64,000 nt of DNA from Apostichopus japonicus (lineage: Eukaryota; Echinodermata; Holothuroidea; Aspidochirotida; Stichopodidae). A program made the translations under genes and the position numbers. Shown here one piece after another: positions 24,501 to 36,829 of this stretch; the stretch's first letter is position 1; every line of letters begins with the position of its first letter. Under the pieces are notes generated by a model. It worked only from the letters and a program-made list of their open reading frames with translations, ran no database searches and was not told where the DNA came from. Location of the stretch: assembly GCF_037975245.1 (NCBI RefSeq), contig NC_092573.1:15274001-15338000 (forward strand). The letters are read 5' to 3'.

Positions 24501-27500
24501 TTCCAAAATTCATACTCATTGGGTTCAACAAGACTAACTTCCTCTGTACCTTAATAGCAATAAATAGCAGATACCAGGGCTGTAGCCTGTGTATAATCCC
24601 TAGGGGGTGGGGGTAGTTAAGGTACATTGGTAAATATTACGCCATTCCTACAGTACGTACCTAGAAACTTGAGATTGCACACTACTGACTAATGAAATCA
24701 AATGAAATGATATGAACATTTTGCTAAACCTAACTGGAATAGCACATACTTTCATTTATAAGCAGTTCTCAATTACCTGATGCAGTGAAAAGTCATGGGA
24801 AACTACGGGAGTATTTATTCTCCTCGTTATGATTTACGATTAAACAATGAAAGTATAGATACTTTGAATTATTTCCCCATGTTACACTCCAGTGTAGTGT
24901 TAACTGTTTAACATATGACACTTTCACTTTTCTCTTGCGATCAACTTTGACAAGTGTATATTAAGTTAATAGAGTAACTAGACTGATTCTATACGGTTTT
25001 ATAATCTCTTCGTCAGAACTACTCAATAAATAAATCATCGTCATGCCACGTTATATGGCTGCTATAGAGCTGGTTTCACAATTAATATCAAATAATATGT
25101 TCTATGTGGCTTCTGTTTAATCTTCTTCATTTCTATTAACAAACTTCCCGTCGACTTCCTATGAAAAACTTATAAATGCTACAAACTGTTAGAAACACTA
25201 TCAGCGTAAAGTCAATTCCTTAAAGATAGATTTCTGGTTGATGGTACATCTTTGTTTATTAATATATTATATATTTACAACTTCAGTACAATATTTTGAT
25301 TACTTGTTTCATTCTCTGTGCCACTTTTTCTTGCACACAGCTGTGTAGTAGTAGTATGTTGTTGTTGTTGTAAACAAACAGTACAGAGGTGACCTATATT
25401 ATTGCCTTTACTTTTGATATTGGTTACACATATAATAAGGGTATGTGAATAATTTTAACCTTAACCATTCCTAACATATTGATCTTATTATGTACACATG
25501 ATTACGAGTTTATGATGAATATTATTGTATGGTATTGTACGTATGTTTGTTTGTTTGTTTTTAAAAGTAAATTTGTTCATTTTTAGTAGATTATGCTCGT
25601 TCTAATTTTCAAGTACTCAGAGCTAATTGCTATAATATTAAATCAAATCAGTCAGATTAATATAAACTGTCATTTGTCTTTTGTCATAGTCATATAATTA
25701 TCTATCACACAATTGTTGTGAACATATGAAAAAAGCAGCCGATCCTGCACCTGTTAGCTATCATCTGGTGAACATACTGAGAAGGCAACAATGGAGATCA
25801 GTGGCGTTCACAGGATTCAAATTGAAATTGAAAACACATCCTGTCCACCAAAATACACCTAAACATAGGAAAAGAAACTAGAAACTTTACACATGCTTAT
25901 ATAATAAAGACCATTTTAGTTGTTGTATAAAATGTAAAAGTGATTTTGAACTATTGACCTGGGTATCTAGGGTATTCCAAAACCTAGGACTAGTGTAACC
26001 TATCTGACAGTTAGTTGTGAAGTTGCAGAATAGGTATGTTCACGAAATAAATTTGACTGTTGTCTGGTATTATGGTAATGAATTGTATTAGTAGGAGAGT
26101 AAAAAGATGAAAACTTTGTTGGAAGCAAGCATTCCGGCCACTTGAACATAAAAATACCCAACTGATAATGATGTCAAAAATTGTCAGTAACTTTCAAAGG
26201 TGGTGGCGGGCCAAACTCGAAATTTCCCCTAACTAATTTAGGTAGGAGCATGAACCTTTATGGAAGGGTCAGAGGTGAGTGAGAGGGGTGGCCCTTAGGC
26301 AGTTGAAGTCAACTCTAGTACAGGGGATTTTGGGGTCATCCTTCATAAAAATGAGGACCGTAGATTGATGCTCCCTGAGGGATATTTAGGCTATAAGTTA
26401 GGTCTTTAATTACGTACAAATGCAAGGCTGTGTTAACATACACTCTTGTTTTTTTTTGTGTGACATTGAAAAGGGAAGTATACATGGGGAGGAGAGGTCT
26501 TATTTTCCCAGCTGAATGTAAAAATACCCTGGCTGAAAGGAACAATCCCCCACAAACTGACAATAGAGGGTGGGGTCATGACCCCCTCCTCTTGGCTCTT
26601 ACATTTACTTGGAAAGACACATAATGGTCAGTGGCAAGATCAAACTTTAGTGATCATTTTATAAGCTAATGACCTCATATTAAACAGACAATGCAATCTC
26701 AATAAACTGATTGAATAACATTTTAAGTAAATTTCAAATTTAATTAACATATCCAAAATTGACACGTTCTCTTAAAAAGTAATGTTTTTTTTCTTGTACC
26801 TTCTATCTATGACATGTTCTGAGTTCTCTAAACATCAAAACATTCTTCAAGAACACAGTTTCCACATGCATGTATAAGGCACCATCATGTTCGTTTCCAG
26901 GGTAAGGATGGGGTGATTTGTCTCCCCTTGGTGCAGTCACTGTACTAAAACGAATTCGATTATTATGGTTGTTTAAAGCAACATTTTGTGGTTAGTAGAC
27001 AATTTTACCAAACCGGCTGTTATCGATGTTTAGCATATGACATCAACATTTTGTTCCGCAGACACATAATCACATGCAAACAGAATGTTGCTTCAAATTT
27101 GCAACGATACTTCACTATTCCACCTATAGCTATAATGACCTGCAGGTTTCTGAGGTTTTAATTTGAAAGACATACATCGAACACATTCATGAGCAAAGCC
27201 TGAAATTGTATTTCACCCTAGCTAATTCCTGCAAAGCTGAGTAGGAATTCAGTTTCATTAATATCAGATTCCACACGTTTTCAGTGAAGTGCACAGTATT
27301 ACAAAGGTGGGTGAGTGTGTGCATCGGGGGAGGGGGAGGGGGGAGGGGCTGTAAGCTCCCGTTGACTGATTAAGGTAGGAGCATGGAGCTTTATGGAAGT
27401 TCTTCCCGTGGGCCCATATGTGTGTTCTCATTCTTCTCTGATTTAATGTTTACAATCCCGACTGAATGTTTCCGTCCCCGACTGACGATGGACACAGCTT

Positions 27501-28939
27501 CCATTCCCCTCCCACCACCCCCATTTTTCCGCGCGCGACTGCTCTTTGTAGAGTACACTTCAACTTAACATGTGTCAAACTGCATGTAAGGAAGCCTGAA
27601 ATTCTTAAAGCTTACTATGTTCCCGATTGTCTTGAATGGAGGACAGCTGCCAGCCACTTAATTGGGAGTCAACCCAAGCTATCTTCATTCGCTTACCTGA
27701 GATTTTAACTCACAGACGAGAATGGCCAGTGTACGTACCGCCATCTTTTCAACAATGTTAGCAAACAATATCAGTACTGCAGGAAAAATACCCAGCACTC
27801 ACTTGAAAATTAATCATCAGCATGCCATTATTAAGTGATCAAAATGTTTCAATATCAGTTTATCAGAAATAACATCAACATGTTACAACAACTCAATATC
27901 AATGAGTCAAAACTAAAATCAATGAGTTTTATGCAATCTGGGAATTGGTTTAAGTTTTATTTTAACCTATCGGCGTTCATGGTCGTTTCACATATGCAGA
28001 ATATATATTTATATGTCACCAAATAAAAACAATACTACACAAATAATTAATATTAAAACCTCAAGATCAATGGTAAGTGTAACTTGTAAAGTGAGGTGTT
28101 TCTGGCATTTGAGTTCAGGGCGTTCTTGAAATTTACAAAAAAAAAAAAAAACATTGCTTCTGCTTTCCCGGTTGTTGATCGATATACTTCAAATTTGAAA
28201 CTAAACGTAAAGTGGACGCGGGATACAGACTTGTTCAGGAAGGTGGTAATATCTTTTGCAGAGAGTTGTTGGGAGTATATCGCACCACAACTAGAGTAGT
28301 GCACGTCCGCTTGAGGTTAACCATTGTCGGAAAATAGCCCTAAAGTGCCCTACTGTGTTGAGTTTTCTGAGTCATCTGCATTCTTTTTGATGATTGGATG
28401 TTTAAGAGGATGGAATAAACTACTGATGGTCTAAAAACTGAAGGATTGAGGTTATTTAAAGTTGATGGTAAGGGGAGCACCACGATAAACGTTGAGCTTT
28501 TCTACCTCAAAATCTAAACGGTCATGGACGTGGCAAAAGTTGAATGTTGTATGATATCCCAAGCAATTAGCTATCATACGGTGGGTATAGGACATGTCAG
28601 TTGAAAACTTCAATCTGTGCTCCATCGGCCTTGGAAAGTGACGAGTTTAGTGTGTAAGTCAATGGAAGCAATTAATTGTGGTGCCGGGTACCTATAGTTG
28701 ACTTTAGTTGACGGCATGACTTCACAGCCACAGAAGTTCTCAAAGCAACAACTCTCAAGATGATACAACAGAGAGAGACAATCAAGATATCTGAGACAAT
28801 TGAACGTTGTAGCGGTAACAATTTGTTATTTGTCACAACAAAGGGGTGGATTCAACTAACAACTGTTTCAAAAGAGAAAATAAGAGAATCTACTTGAAAA
28901 AGTAAGTGTAGTTGATATAAAATGGGGATAAATGATGTA
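21590..28939. other. Gene-free AT-rich intergenic DNA
   Basis: Both strands were read. I found no exon chain, RNA gene or bounded mobile element. Present are a G-rich run near 22471, a T-rich stretch near 22700 and G-rich stretches near 26200 and 27330. The phrase AGGTAGGAGCATG plus TTTATGGAAG occurs near 26240 and again near 27373, which hints at two diverged copies of an unknown repeat. Confidence 0.5.
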
Positions 28940-30442
28940 TTTCAAAGCAGCGGCGTAACGATGAGTCTGGGGGCCCCTGGGTCCAGGGAAGGAAGGGCCC
29001 CCTGGCTGCTGCGGAGAAACAACCGATATGCGCGCAGCGCACATCACGAGCGCGGAGCGCGAAGTCCCAAAGGCGTGGGTCCAGGGCCCGCCTTAGGGCC
29101 CTGGAAGCCCTGGGGTTCTACAAGCTCTCTGGTGCAATCTAAGCCGTATATGGAACATTTCGTGGTGATTTTATCGACTGAGATTTTGGGGAAAATCTGC
29201 GTTCATAGACACATTTTTGGTCCGCCTTGTCTGTCATACTGGGAACATGAAAAAATGTGTTGCAAAGCTAGAATACATTAAGAGATTGAAAGGACAATAA
29301 GACCAAATGACCAATGTCCAATTAACATAAACATGTATATTTCCACCCGTGGCGTAACTCCTGTAGACAAATGGTATCCAAGTTCCCGAGAACTTGGAAA
29401 GGCTAGAGCCTTGGTTTTCAACCTTTTTTCGATCACGAGCCCAATTCGTCTTCCGAGCCGTCCTCGCGAGCCCATACCCTACCCTGCAAAGTTATCAACT
29501 TCATAAAATCAATTTCACAGCGTTTATTAGTGTATTCTTGACACAGGTGACCCGGGGCCTCAATCAGAGCTATATGTATGTTCCTCCGTGATCAGATGAC
29601 AGGTACTGCCCAATTAGAGCCTATCTCAAAGATTTCTTGCAACCCTCAATGGTACAAGGCAATGGTACAAAGCAAGGCTTCCACACATCATAACCTTGGT
29701 AAATACGTAGTGTGCAGTGGTTGGTGGGAGTCACCGAATTCTCTTATACTAGTCTTATAGCGTTAGGGTTGAGTAAATTTTACCCGCTGTACAAGGTTTC
29801 ATCGAAGAGGCTTCCTAAGAAACATCATCATGTGCCTTCGCCACCAGCCCCCAAAAATGCCACAATTTTTAATCATTACTGGGGCAATGCTCGCGAGCCC
29901 ACAAAATTGGCTTCGCGGCCCCAAATGGGCCCGCGAGCCCAAGGTTGAAAACCACGGGGCTAGAGCTTGAATTTACTGAGGCATCGGCGATTTGGCCGAT
30001 AGCTGAGGAAAGCATCAGCCAAAGGGGTTCAAAATATGCCAAATTTTTGTCATTTGGCCAGTTATCGGCCAATGTCATGTGGCAACCCTGACCGAGAGCG
30101 AATTCATTGAAATTAGAGGCGCTATTTCGCTATAATATGTACCAGCGGAGCCTATCAAGTTATGTGTACCTCAGGCTCTTGAGTCAGTCGTGCGGAAAGA
30201 AGGATACGAGATTTGCAGTTGCAGGGGCATATGATTTATGACGAACGTATTCACGCACAGAAAAATATGTCCATTGTCTCGTTTATAGTTTTTTTCCAAC
30301 GAAAACGTGCCGTTTCAAAAAAAGAATAAAAAGGGTACCCCTCTTCTAAGTTCTGTACATCAGTGCAGCAGGGGCCCCCTTTGGTCGGGGCCCCTGGGTT
30401 TACCCCGTCCGAGCCCATAAGCGTTACGCCGCTGTTTCAAAG
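28940..30442. mobile_element. hAT-like non-autonomous DNA transposon (outer)
   Basis: The 8-bp target duplication TTTCAAAG is present at 28940-28947 and 30435-30442. Element ends are CAGCGGCGTAACG at 28948 and its inverse CGTTACGCCGCTG ending at 30434. Both ends continue into GGGGCCCCTGGG-type subterminal sequence. An 8-bp duplication with CAG-starting TIRs fits the hAT superfamily. No transposase frame remains. A second element is inserted inside (29409-29957). Confidence 0.85.
29401..29965. mobile_element. hAT-like MITE nested in the outer element
   Basis: The 8-bp duplication GGCTAGAG is present at 29401-29408 and 29958-29965. TIRs are CCTTGGTTTTCAACC on the left and, read inward, CCGTGGTTTTCAACC on the right, followed by GAGCCC-rich subterminal repeats on both sides. 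It is 549 bp long and non-coding. Because it interrupts the outer element, it inserted later. Confidence 0.87.
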
Positions 30443-31807
30443 AACCCTACTCCTAGTACTTTCCCCTCCCTCTTGGTCGCTTAAATGTTTCACTTATAAA
30501 TGTCTATAGTCATCATAGCTTGCATCCCCACACAAAGTGCCCACACAGTGGTCCAAACTATCCAGTATTAGTGCACGACGAGTTATCAGGGCTTGGAAAG
30601 TTTTCGGGAAGGGGGCAGAAAACTTGTCATCGAGTCTCATTTTACCCACCTGTGCATAGACCCATACCCCAAAATGGCACAAGCAATCATTTGGTGGACT
30701 CCATGTCAAATACAATGCGCCCTTCCCACTTTTAGAAGCAAATCCTACCGCAATGTCTTCGTACCCTTTGTTCTAATTTTATCAGTTTATGGAGCCAATG
30801 TTCCAAGTTAGGTTATTGTCCATCTGATTTTTTGACATGGGTCGTCAGCATTTTTACATATATTTCAACAAGAATGTAGGCCTTAGAGCCAATTATGACA
30901 AGGGCATGAATTTTCAACAAACTAGCGAAATCAGCCCGAAGAACTTCAGTTCAGACAAGATATTTTATTTTGATAAAAGTGTGAAAGTAAAAGTCGCTTT
31001 CATTTAAAACAGCAAACAGCACCATTGTAAAGAACAACAGACTGAGAAAAAACGACAATCATTTTACAACACTTTTGGCGTTACATATAAAGCTCTAAAG
31101 CTCGCTGAACTCATTTTTGATGCTGAATTCCGCGGTCCCGTTAGCAATACATGGCTATTCTAACTTCAACCCGATGAACCATCTGAAATGGAGTAGTTTT
31201 GATGAGATGTTTTAGGTCGCCTCTCTCATTTTTTAGGGTAAGTGATCTGGTAAAGCCAGACGATCACGTCATTTTAATATTGCCAAAATTTCACATGAAC
31301 TTACTTTGCTCAAATATTGGCTGCTGTCAGGAAAAAAGACATACAGGTAGGCCTACCTAGGCGTAACTTAGGTTAGGCCCCTAGCACAACATCAGCGTTA
31401 ACGTATTTTCAGACTTCCGTAGCATAGTCTCAGGCCCTTAAGTTAGCCTTTCGATACAGTGTATGTTAGGCCCAAATTAGCCTCTCACGTAGAATGATAA
31501 TACTAGTCTAATTGTCTAATACTTTTCAAACTGTGAACAACTTTCAGTCTACAACGTTTCTTAAAATCCTTCATAGTACAGTACTTTCAAATGAATCTAC
31601 GAGGCTACTACAAATAGAGCACTAATCAAAGCAAATGTGCAAACAATGAATAGGTGAAACACCTTGAACAAGTTGAAGCTGTGTGATGATTAGTATGCAA
31701 GAGTTTTCTGTAGAAGGACGGTCAACGTTTTAGGCTAGGCTCTAGTTTAGCGCGATAACAGGCACATATATTGCACATTGAAATTTAACTACACCGCAAT
31801 CTACACA
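30443..31807. other. Intergenic DNA, no feature seen
   Basis: AT-rich unique-looking sequence with scattered TAGGC-type motifs (for example near 31350). No exon or bounded element could be supported. Confidence 0.45.
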
Positions 31808-32458
31808 CTGGATCACGGTCACACTAATTAGCGTCAACTCACGACAACTCACGACAACTCAAGACAACAGGTTTAATATAACATCAAATACCATCAAATA
31901 CAATTGATGTTATCAGAGTATATCTGGAAACACGTTTAAAAGTGACTGGAACCAGCGTGCATACAGATCTTTCACGGGAAAAAATGTTTTTGTCGTAAAA
32001 ATCGCCAACTTTTTCCTAACGTTGAATTAGACGACGTGATGCTATTGCGCTTGCGCAATGCCATCGGACCGAACCATTATAATATGGGTGGGTTTGTGCT
32101 AGGTTTGGAAAGTACCTTGTGTACAGTGTCGGTAAGGTGGGTTGTAGTAGTAATAAAGCACCAAAGTATGGTGAATGAACTCCAAATCAAATTATTTAAT
32201 GTTTTAAATTAATGAATATTTCTTATTATTTTTCCATTTTAATTTACATATGTAATTATTAATTTTACAGAGTCTTGCTTACTATCATTTTGCCCGGTTT
32301 TATTATTCTCTCCGTCAAATCATTGAATGTTTTTAAAATAATGAATACTTCTTATTGTTTTTCCATTGTAATTTACATATGTTATTATCTACTTAACAGA
32401 GTCTTGAGTTGTCGTGAGTTGTCGTGAGTTGACGCTAATTAGTGTGACCCCTGGATCA
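31808..32458. mobile_element. TIR element with 49-bp perfect inverted repeats
   Basis: The 8-bp duplication CTGGATCA is at 31808-31815 and 32451-32458. TIRs begin GGTCACACTAATTAGCGTCA, continue with two ACTCACGACA repeats and end ACTCAAGAC; the 49 bp are identical on the two sides. Near the right end a stretch ending in ACAGAGTCTTG is directly duplicated (32195-32276 and 32324-32406). It is 635 bp long and non-coding. The 8-bp duplication fits hAT, but the terminus is not a typical one. Confidence 0.85.
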
Positions 32459-33379
32459 GACATCCCATAAATGTGAACCAGGCCACTAATGTTTGTAAAC
32501 ATGTTTGAAGAAATGACATGTATACTTTGGCAATCGTAAAAGATTAATAACTTAGGAGTTTGCGATTATGCGCAATGATTAAACATTGCTAGGACTGAAT
32601 GTTCAACTGCAGAACAGGCGAATTACTGACAACACAGCACAGTGATAGTGTATCATTGTGAGAACATGTACACTTTGCTATATTTGCTGACAAACTGCTT
32701 AAGTGTTTTTTTTTAGGTTAGGTTAATTTTCAAAGCAGATTATTCGGGGTGCTAGCTTGTATTCGAGTAATCGCAACTTAGGTTTTGAGCACAATTAATC
32801 AAACTTCAAAATTGTAATCGCGATTACTGGCAATTAATCGATTACGACTATCAGCACTATGGTGGAGTTAGAATATTTTTCAAAAAAATCCTGCCAATAC
32901 TCAAAAATTCCACCTGGCAACTGGCCAACGGAGCCAGCTAATATTGGACTTTCTTAATATTTAAAAAAAGAAAGCTGTAAATGATGTATGTTGAGTCGTT
33001 CTCCAAAACCATTTGTCAAAGAGTGATTTTGCTAAAACATTTTGCCTAGCCTGACAGCAACAACCAAGCCGCCGTTTCATAAGGTGTTTTTTGCAAGTTG
33101 CCTGGCATTCTGCAATTATTCCCCTATTGCAGTGAGTATAACTGTTAGTATAAGTGTTAAATTACCTATTCGGTTAGTACCGAAGGTTGCATAAAACTTG
33201 TTTTATGGGGAACTTTCTGTTCCCTAGTCTCTAATATTTTTTCTTTAGACTCTGAGAAGAAAAAAAAACAGATCTATGAGATAATCGATGGATATTGCCT
33301 ATTTCAAATGGTGTTTACCCTCTGTAGGCTGTGGTATTATTTAGATATTCTAGTACAGTTTTCTTTTTTATCTTTGCAG
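32459..33379. other. Upstream region of NDUFS4
   Basis: No coding sequence. The promoter and a non-coding first exon of the NDUFS4 gene should lie here or further left, because the ATG exon is preceded by a convincing acceptor (TATCTTTGCAG at 33369-33379, with a second AG at 33408). I could not place the first exon. Confidence 0.4.
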
Positions 33380-33439
33380 AAAGTGCAGTAACCAACTTTC
33401 ACTTTCAGATTTGCTGAATACACAAAGATAGACAGAATT

Positions 33440-33580
33440 ATGGCCTCTCTACATCGTTTATCCACACCATCTCTGAGGTTGGGCTTCAGTGCTCTTATTC
33501 GCCAGGCTTCATCATCAGGCTCTGTTACTCCAGTTTCTCACAGCGGTGAATCACAGCTACAAGAAGTCAAAGAACCTGAG
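33440..33580 (+). CDS. NDUFS4: NDUFS4 exon with start codon and presequence
   Basis: ATG at 33440 is the first ATG after the acceptor and opens a typical mitochondrial targeting peptide. Donor GTAACT follows ...VKEPE in phase 0. Confidence 0.92.
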
Positions 33581-36489
33581 GTAACTTGATGCTGACGGAA
33601 TGGCCGACTTTATTTTCTCATTGGACGTTAGAAATAAGTATATTAAAACAAAATAACGGTTAATTTGTTGACAGTGGCCAAAGTATAATACCATAGAGAA
33701 AGTACAAAAGTAAAGGAAACAAAATGCCAAGGACTACTGCTAGACGATATAAACATATAAGCAGAATGAGTATGTGTCCTTGCATCAAATTAAAAATTAA
33801 AAATGATAAAATACAAGGATGGTAAGTTTCAAGTCCCTTCTTAAGGAGCAGATAGAAACATTTGACTTGTTTCAGCAATGAATTTGTGTGCATGCATTGT
33901 TAGAGTGTCATCATCTTTTATTTTCCACTGGTACTTTCTTAGAGCACTACTACTGTAGTATGAAAGTTGTTTTGCATCATCATTTTTAAACGATGTTGTA
34001 GTGAGATCTGGATTTCATCGTGTTAAACAGTGCATTTTTTGGGGGAAGATTAACAACCCTTGTTGTGGAATAAAATATGTTGATCATCTTTTCACTTTGT
34101 AGCATGAGGTTGTGATCAGCTCAGTGACTGGTGTTCCTGATGAGCACGTCCGTTCTCGTAGGGTCAGAATATTCGTTCCGACCGTGAATGCCATGCAGTC
34201 TGGTACCGAAAACACTCACAATTGGCAAATGGAATTTGAAACTCGGGAGAGGTGGGAAAACCCTCTAATGGGCTGGGCTTCATCGTGAGTTTAATCTTTC
34301 TTCAGTTATTACTTTTTCAGACAGCATGGTATGTTGGTGAATAAATGCTATCCCTTTTCTAACCCTGATTCTTTTACCTCAGGGGGAAAAAATGAGAAGA
34401 AACTATTATTGTGAAATAGGTTTCTGCACTTCACAAAGAATAAGCTCATGTTGGATCAATACTTGCAATTTCCTCCAGGTAATTTTTGATCAGATCACCA
34501 AAATATGAAGAGTAGTGCACGTTTACCATCCATGACAGTCTTTTTGAAGAAGCTTATACAAAGAGAAGTTTGCACCTCTAATTGTTGAATGTGTCTCACT
34601 GGACAGACACACATACACAACTAATTCCATCAAATTGGTTTATTTTCTTAAGTTCTAGTACTCTTTAATCAGCCTCAACATTCATTTCAAAGAGTAAAAC
34701 ATGGTTGTAGGGATGGAACAACAGCTTGTAACATATTGAAATTGTCATTTTGTAGAATTGAAACAGTAAAATCATTGTTTTATGAATCTTCCTTGGGAAC
34801 AAATCATTTGTGTCAAAGATGAATATTCAATTGGAAACATTGTTATCGATCATCTCTACTTCTCCAAAGATAAATAGCAGCTATTGTACACAGGAACAAT
34901 AGTATTATATAAGAGGCATGAGGTCAGAACCTTCAAAATTGCTACACCAACTTTGAAGATTTAAATTATTCCCTGTCATTGTCTTTCCTTGACAGTAGCG
35001 ATCAGTGCCTCATGATGTTACTTGACAGGTTTTAAATGTCTCACTTTTCTTTTCTACAGAGGGGATCCTTTCTCAAATACCTCATTAACCTTCTCGTCTA
35101 AAGATGATGCAATCAGATTTGCTGTAAAGAATGGTGAGTAGCTTGTTGTCATTAGAAACAAGGAGACAGAAGGGAAATATCTGTTCTTACACAGTTCAAC
35201 ACCTTTAACAGTGAAAAGCAAACATGGGTACAGTTATGTTTCATACATAAAGTCTAGTTTTCCATAGCAATGGGAAAAAATCAATACTCATACATTCAGC
35301 CTACATTATCTTTTGCCATCTTTATAGGTCCTCTCCTGTTACCATGGATAAAGATTTCTCTTTTTTTCTACAGTACTTTGCCCAAGGAATCTCTGCCATG
35401 TTGATTTTTGTGTGTAAAATTGTGTGTGTGTTTATGTATACGACACCTTTGCTTGTAAACATGAGAAATCAAAAAGTCAATGATAGATTAATCTCATATT
35501 TGATATGTGGAGCTATCAATGTGGACTTGTGATCCAAGGACTGTTGGTTCGATTCCTGCCCAGTTCATTACGTTGTGTCCTTGGGCAAGATGCTTTATCT
35601 CAATTGCCTCTCTCCACCCAGGGGTTAAATGAGTACCTGTGAGGTAACTTGTCATTGGGCACAGTATATAACTGAAGCCGTAGAGGGAATGTCTCTGGGA
35701 CAGATTTCATTGACCAGGGGAGATATAACGTCTGTAAAGCGCTTTGAGACCTATCGCTGGTATAAAGCGCAATATAAATCAAACATTATTAAATTAGTGA
35801 GTACAAGAACCTTGTTGTTCGTCATGGTGGTCATTTGATGTCACAAGAGGACAAAATCTGAGAACATTGTTAAAGTAAACCTTGTGATGAATTTAATACT
35901 TATTACATAGGATCACCATGGTGAGTGGAAGAAATTATTAGTTTGTCATGGAAGTTATTGAGGTCAAGGTCTGAAAAACTTGTAAATATGGCAACTCCAA
36001 AAGTAAAGCTTAGATGAACTTCACACAATTATGTGGATCAACAAGTACAAGAAGTGCCAAGTCCACATGGATACAAGTACCTTGCTGATCATGTAAATTC
36101 AGAATACCAAAACTCAAATATTGTCAGCAGCTTTAAATGTGTGAGTGTGAGGGGGGGGAGGGGAATGTTTTTCCCTAGCACCCAAATTTACCTGTGGTGT
36201 GCACATTATACAGATGCATTTTTACAAATTTCTATCCCTCCCTCCAAAACTGTTTGCTGTCCCACCCCCACAAAACTGTTTGCCGTCCCTTCTCCCAGCC
36301 AAGACCATTCTGGTCCTGCCAATGCCTGTTTTAGTACTTCATAGAGCACTATTAAATGTTTCTGATGATTTGTATCTTACAACAGGATGGTGGTATGAAG
36401 TCAATGAGAGGCAAGCCCCTACGCCAAAGAAGAAAAGTTATGGCGCTAACTTCTCCTGGAACAAAAAGACAAGAGTTTCAACAAAGTAA
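33440..36489 (+). CDS. NDUFS4: NDUFS4, mitochondrial complex I 18-kDa accessory subunit
   Basis: Four coding exons: 33440-33580, 34103-34284, 35060-35133, 36386-36489; 501 nt, 166 residues, close to the ~175 of vertebrates. Residues 1-40 form an Arg/Ser-rich, acid-free presequence ([22 protein letters not shown]) for import into mitochondria. The core has [40 protein letters not shown] and [20 protein letters not shown]. The C-terminus [16 protein letters not shown] is the family hallmark and contains the RVS site known as a kinase target in mammals. NDUFS4 sits in the peripheral arm of NADH:ubiquinone oxidoreductase and is needed for its late assembly. The gene is complete and intact, and convergent with the WDR93-like gene. 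Confidence 0.97.
34103..34284 (+). CDS. NDUFS4: NDUFS4 exon, conserved core
   Basis: Acceptor TTCACTTTGTAG, donor GTGAGT, phase 0 to 2. It encodes [20 protein letters not shown] through [10 protein letters not shown], the most conserved part of the family. Confidence 0.96.
35060..35133 (+). CDS. NDUFS4: NDUFS4 exon, GDPxSN segment
   Basis: Acceptor TTTTCTACAG, donor GTGAGT, phase 2 to 1. It encodes [20 protein letters not shown] and AVKN. Confidence 0.95.
35497..35793 (+). mobile_element. tRNA-derived SINE in NDUFS4 intron
   Basis: The head contains GGTTCGATTCC, a Pol III B-box-like motif. A central GTGTCCTTGGGCAAGATGCT and CTCCACCCAGGGGTTAAATG follow. The 3' part has GTAAAGCGCTTTGAGAC and a short ATTATTA tail. 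The GTAAAGCGCTTTGAG tail block recurs at 40649-40663, which supports a dispersed family. The A box is poorly preserved. Confidence 0.75.
36386..36489 (+). CDS. NDUFS4: NDUFS4 terminal exon
   Basis: Acceptor TATCTTACAACAG. It reads [20 protein letters not shown], then [14 protein letters not shown], and stops at TAA 36487-36489. Confidence 0.97.
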
Positions 36490-36668
36490 CTCTAGGATTC
36501 AACAACTGACTTCCTGCTTACATGATCTTCATGTAGCTCAAGATCAATATCCCTGTTAGAACAGGTTCACATGATTTATGTTTGCAGTGTACAGGAGAAA
36601 CATTGGGATATTCAAGTTTATTTAAGTATGTTCTTAATAGTTCTAAGTGAGAGAGAGAGAGAGTGAGA

Positions 36669-36674
36669 AATAAA
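36669..36674 (+). terminator. Candidate NDUFS4 polyadenylation signal
   Basis: AATAAA lies 180 nt after the NDUFS4 stop codon, just after a (GA)n run. It is the first canonical hexamer downstream, so it is the likely signal. Confidence 0.55.
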
Positions 36675-36779
36675 TGAATCGCTTATATCAGCAGTAATTG
36701 TGTTAATTCGTTATTTGCATAGTGACGTTTGCAGTGTAATGGTACCAACGTCGGATCCAGTTTGCCACTTGGTGGTCAT

Positions 36780-36827
36780 GGAATCACTACTAAAGCATCA
36801 CTACTAAAGCAATCACTACTAAAGCAT
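36780..36827. repeat. Short ATCACTACTAAAGC repeat
   Basis: Three near-perfect copies of ATCACTACTAAAGC in tandem, downstream of NDUFS4. Confidence 0.8.
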
Positions 36828-36829
36828 GA

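Noticed and set aside
32740-32860. Possible TIR element around GTGCTAGC...TCAGCAC with TAATCG repeats
   Set aside because: The ends match only in part and no target duplication was found.
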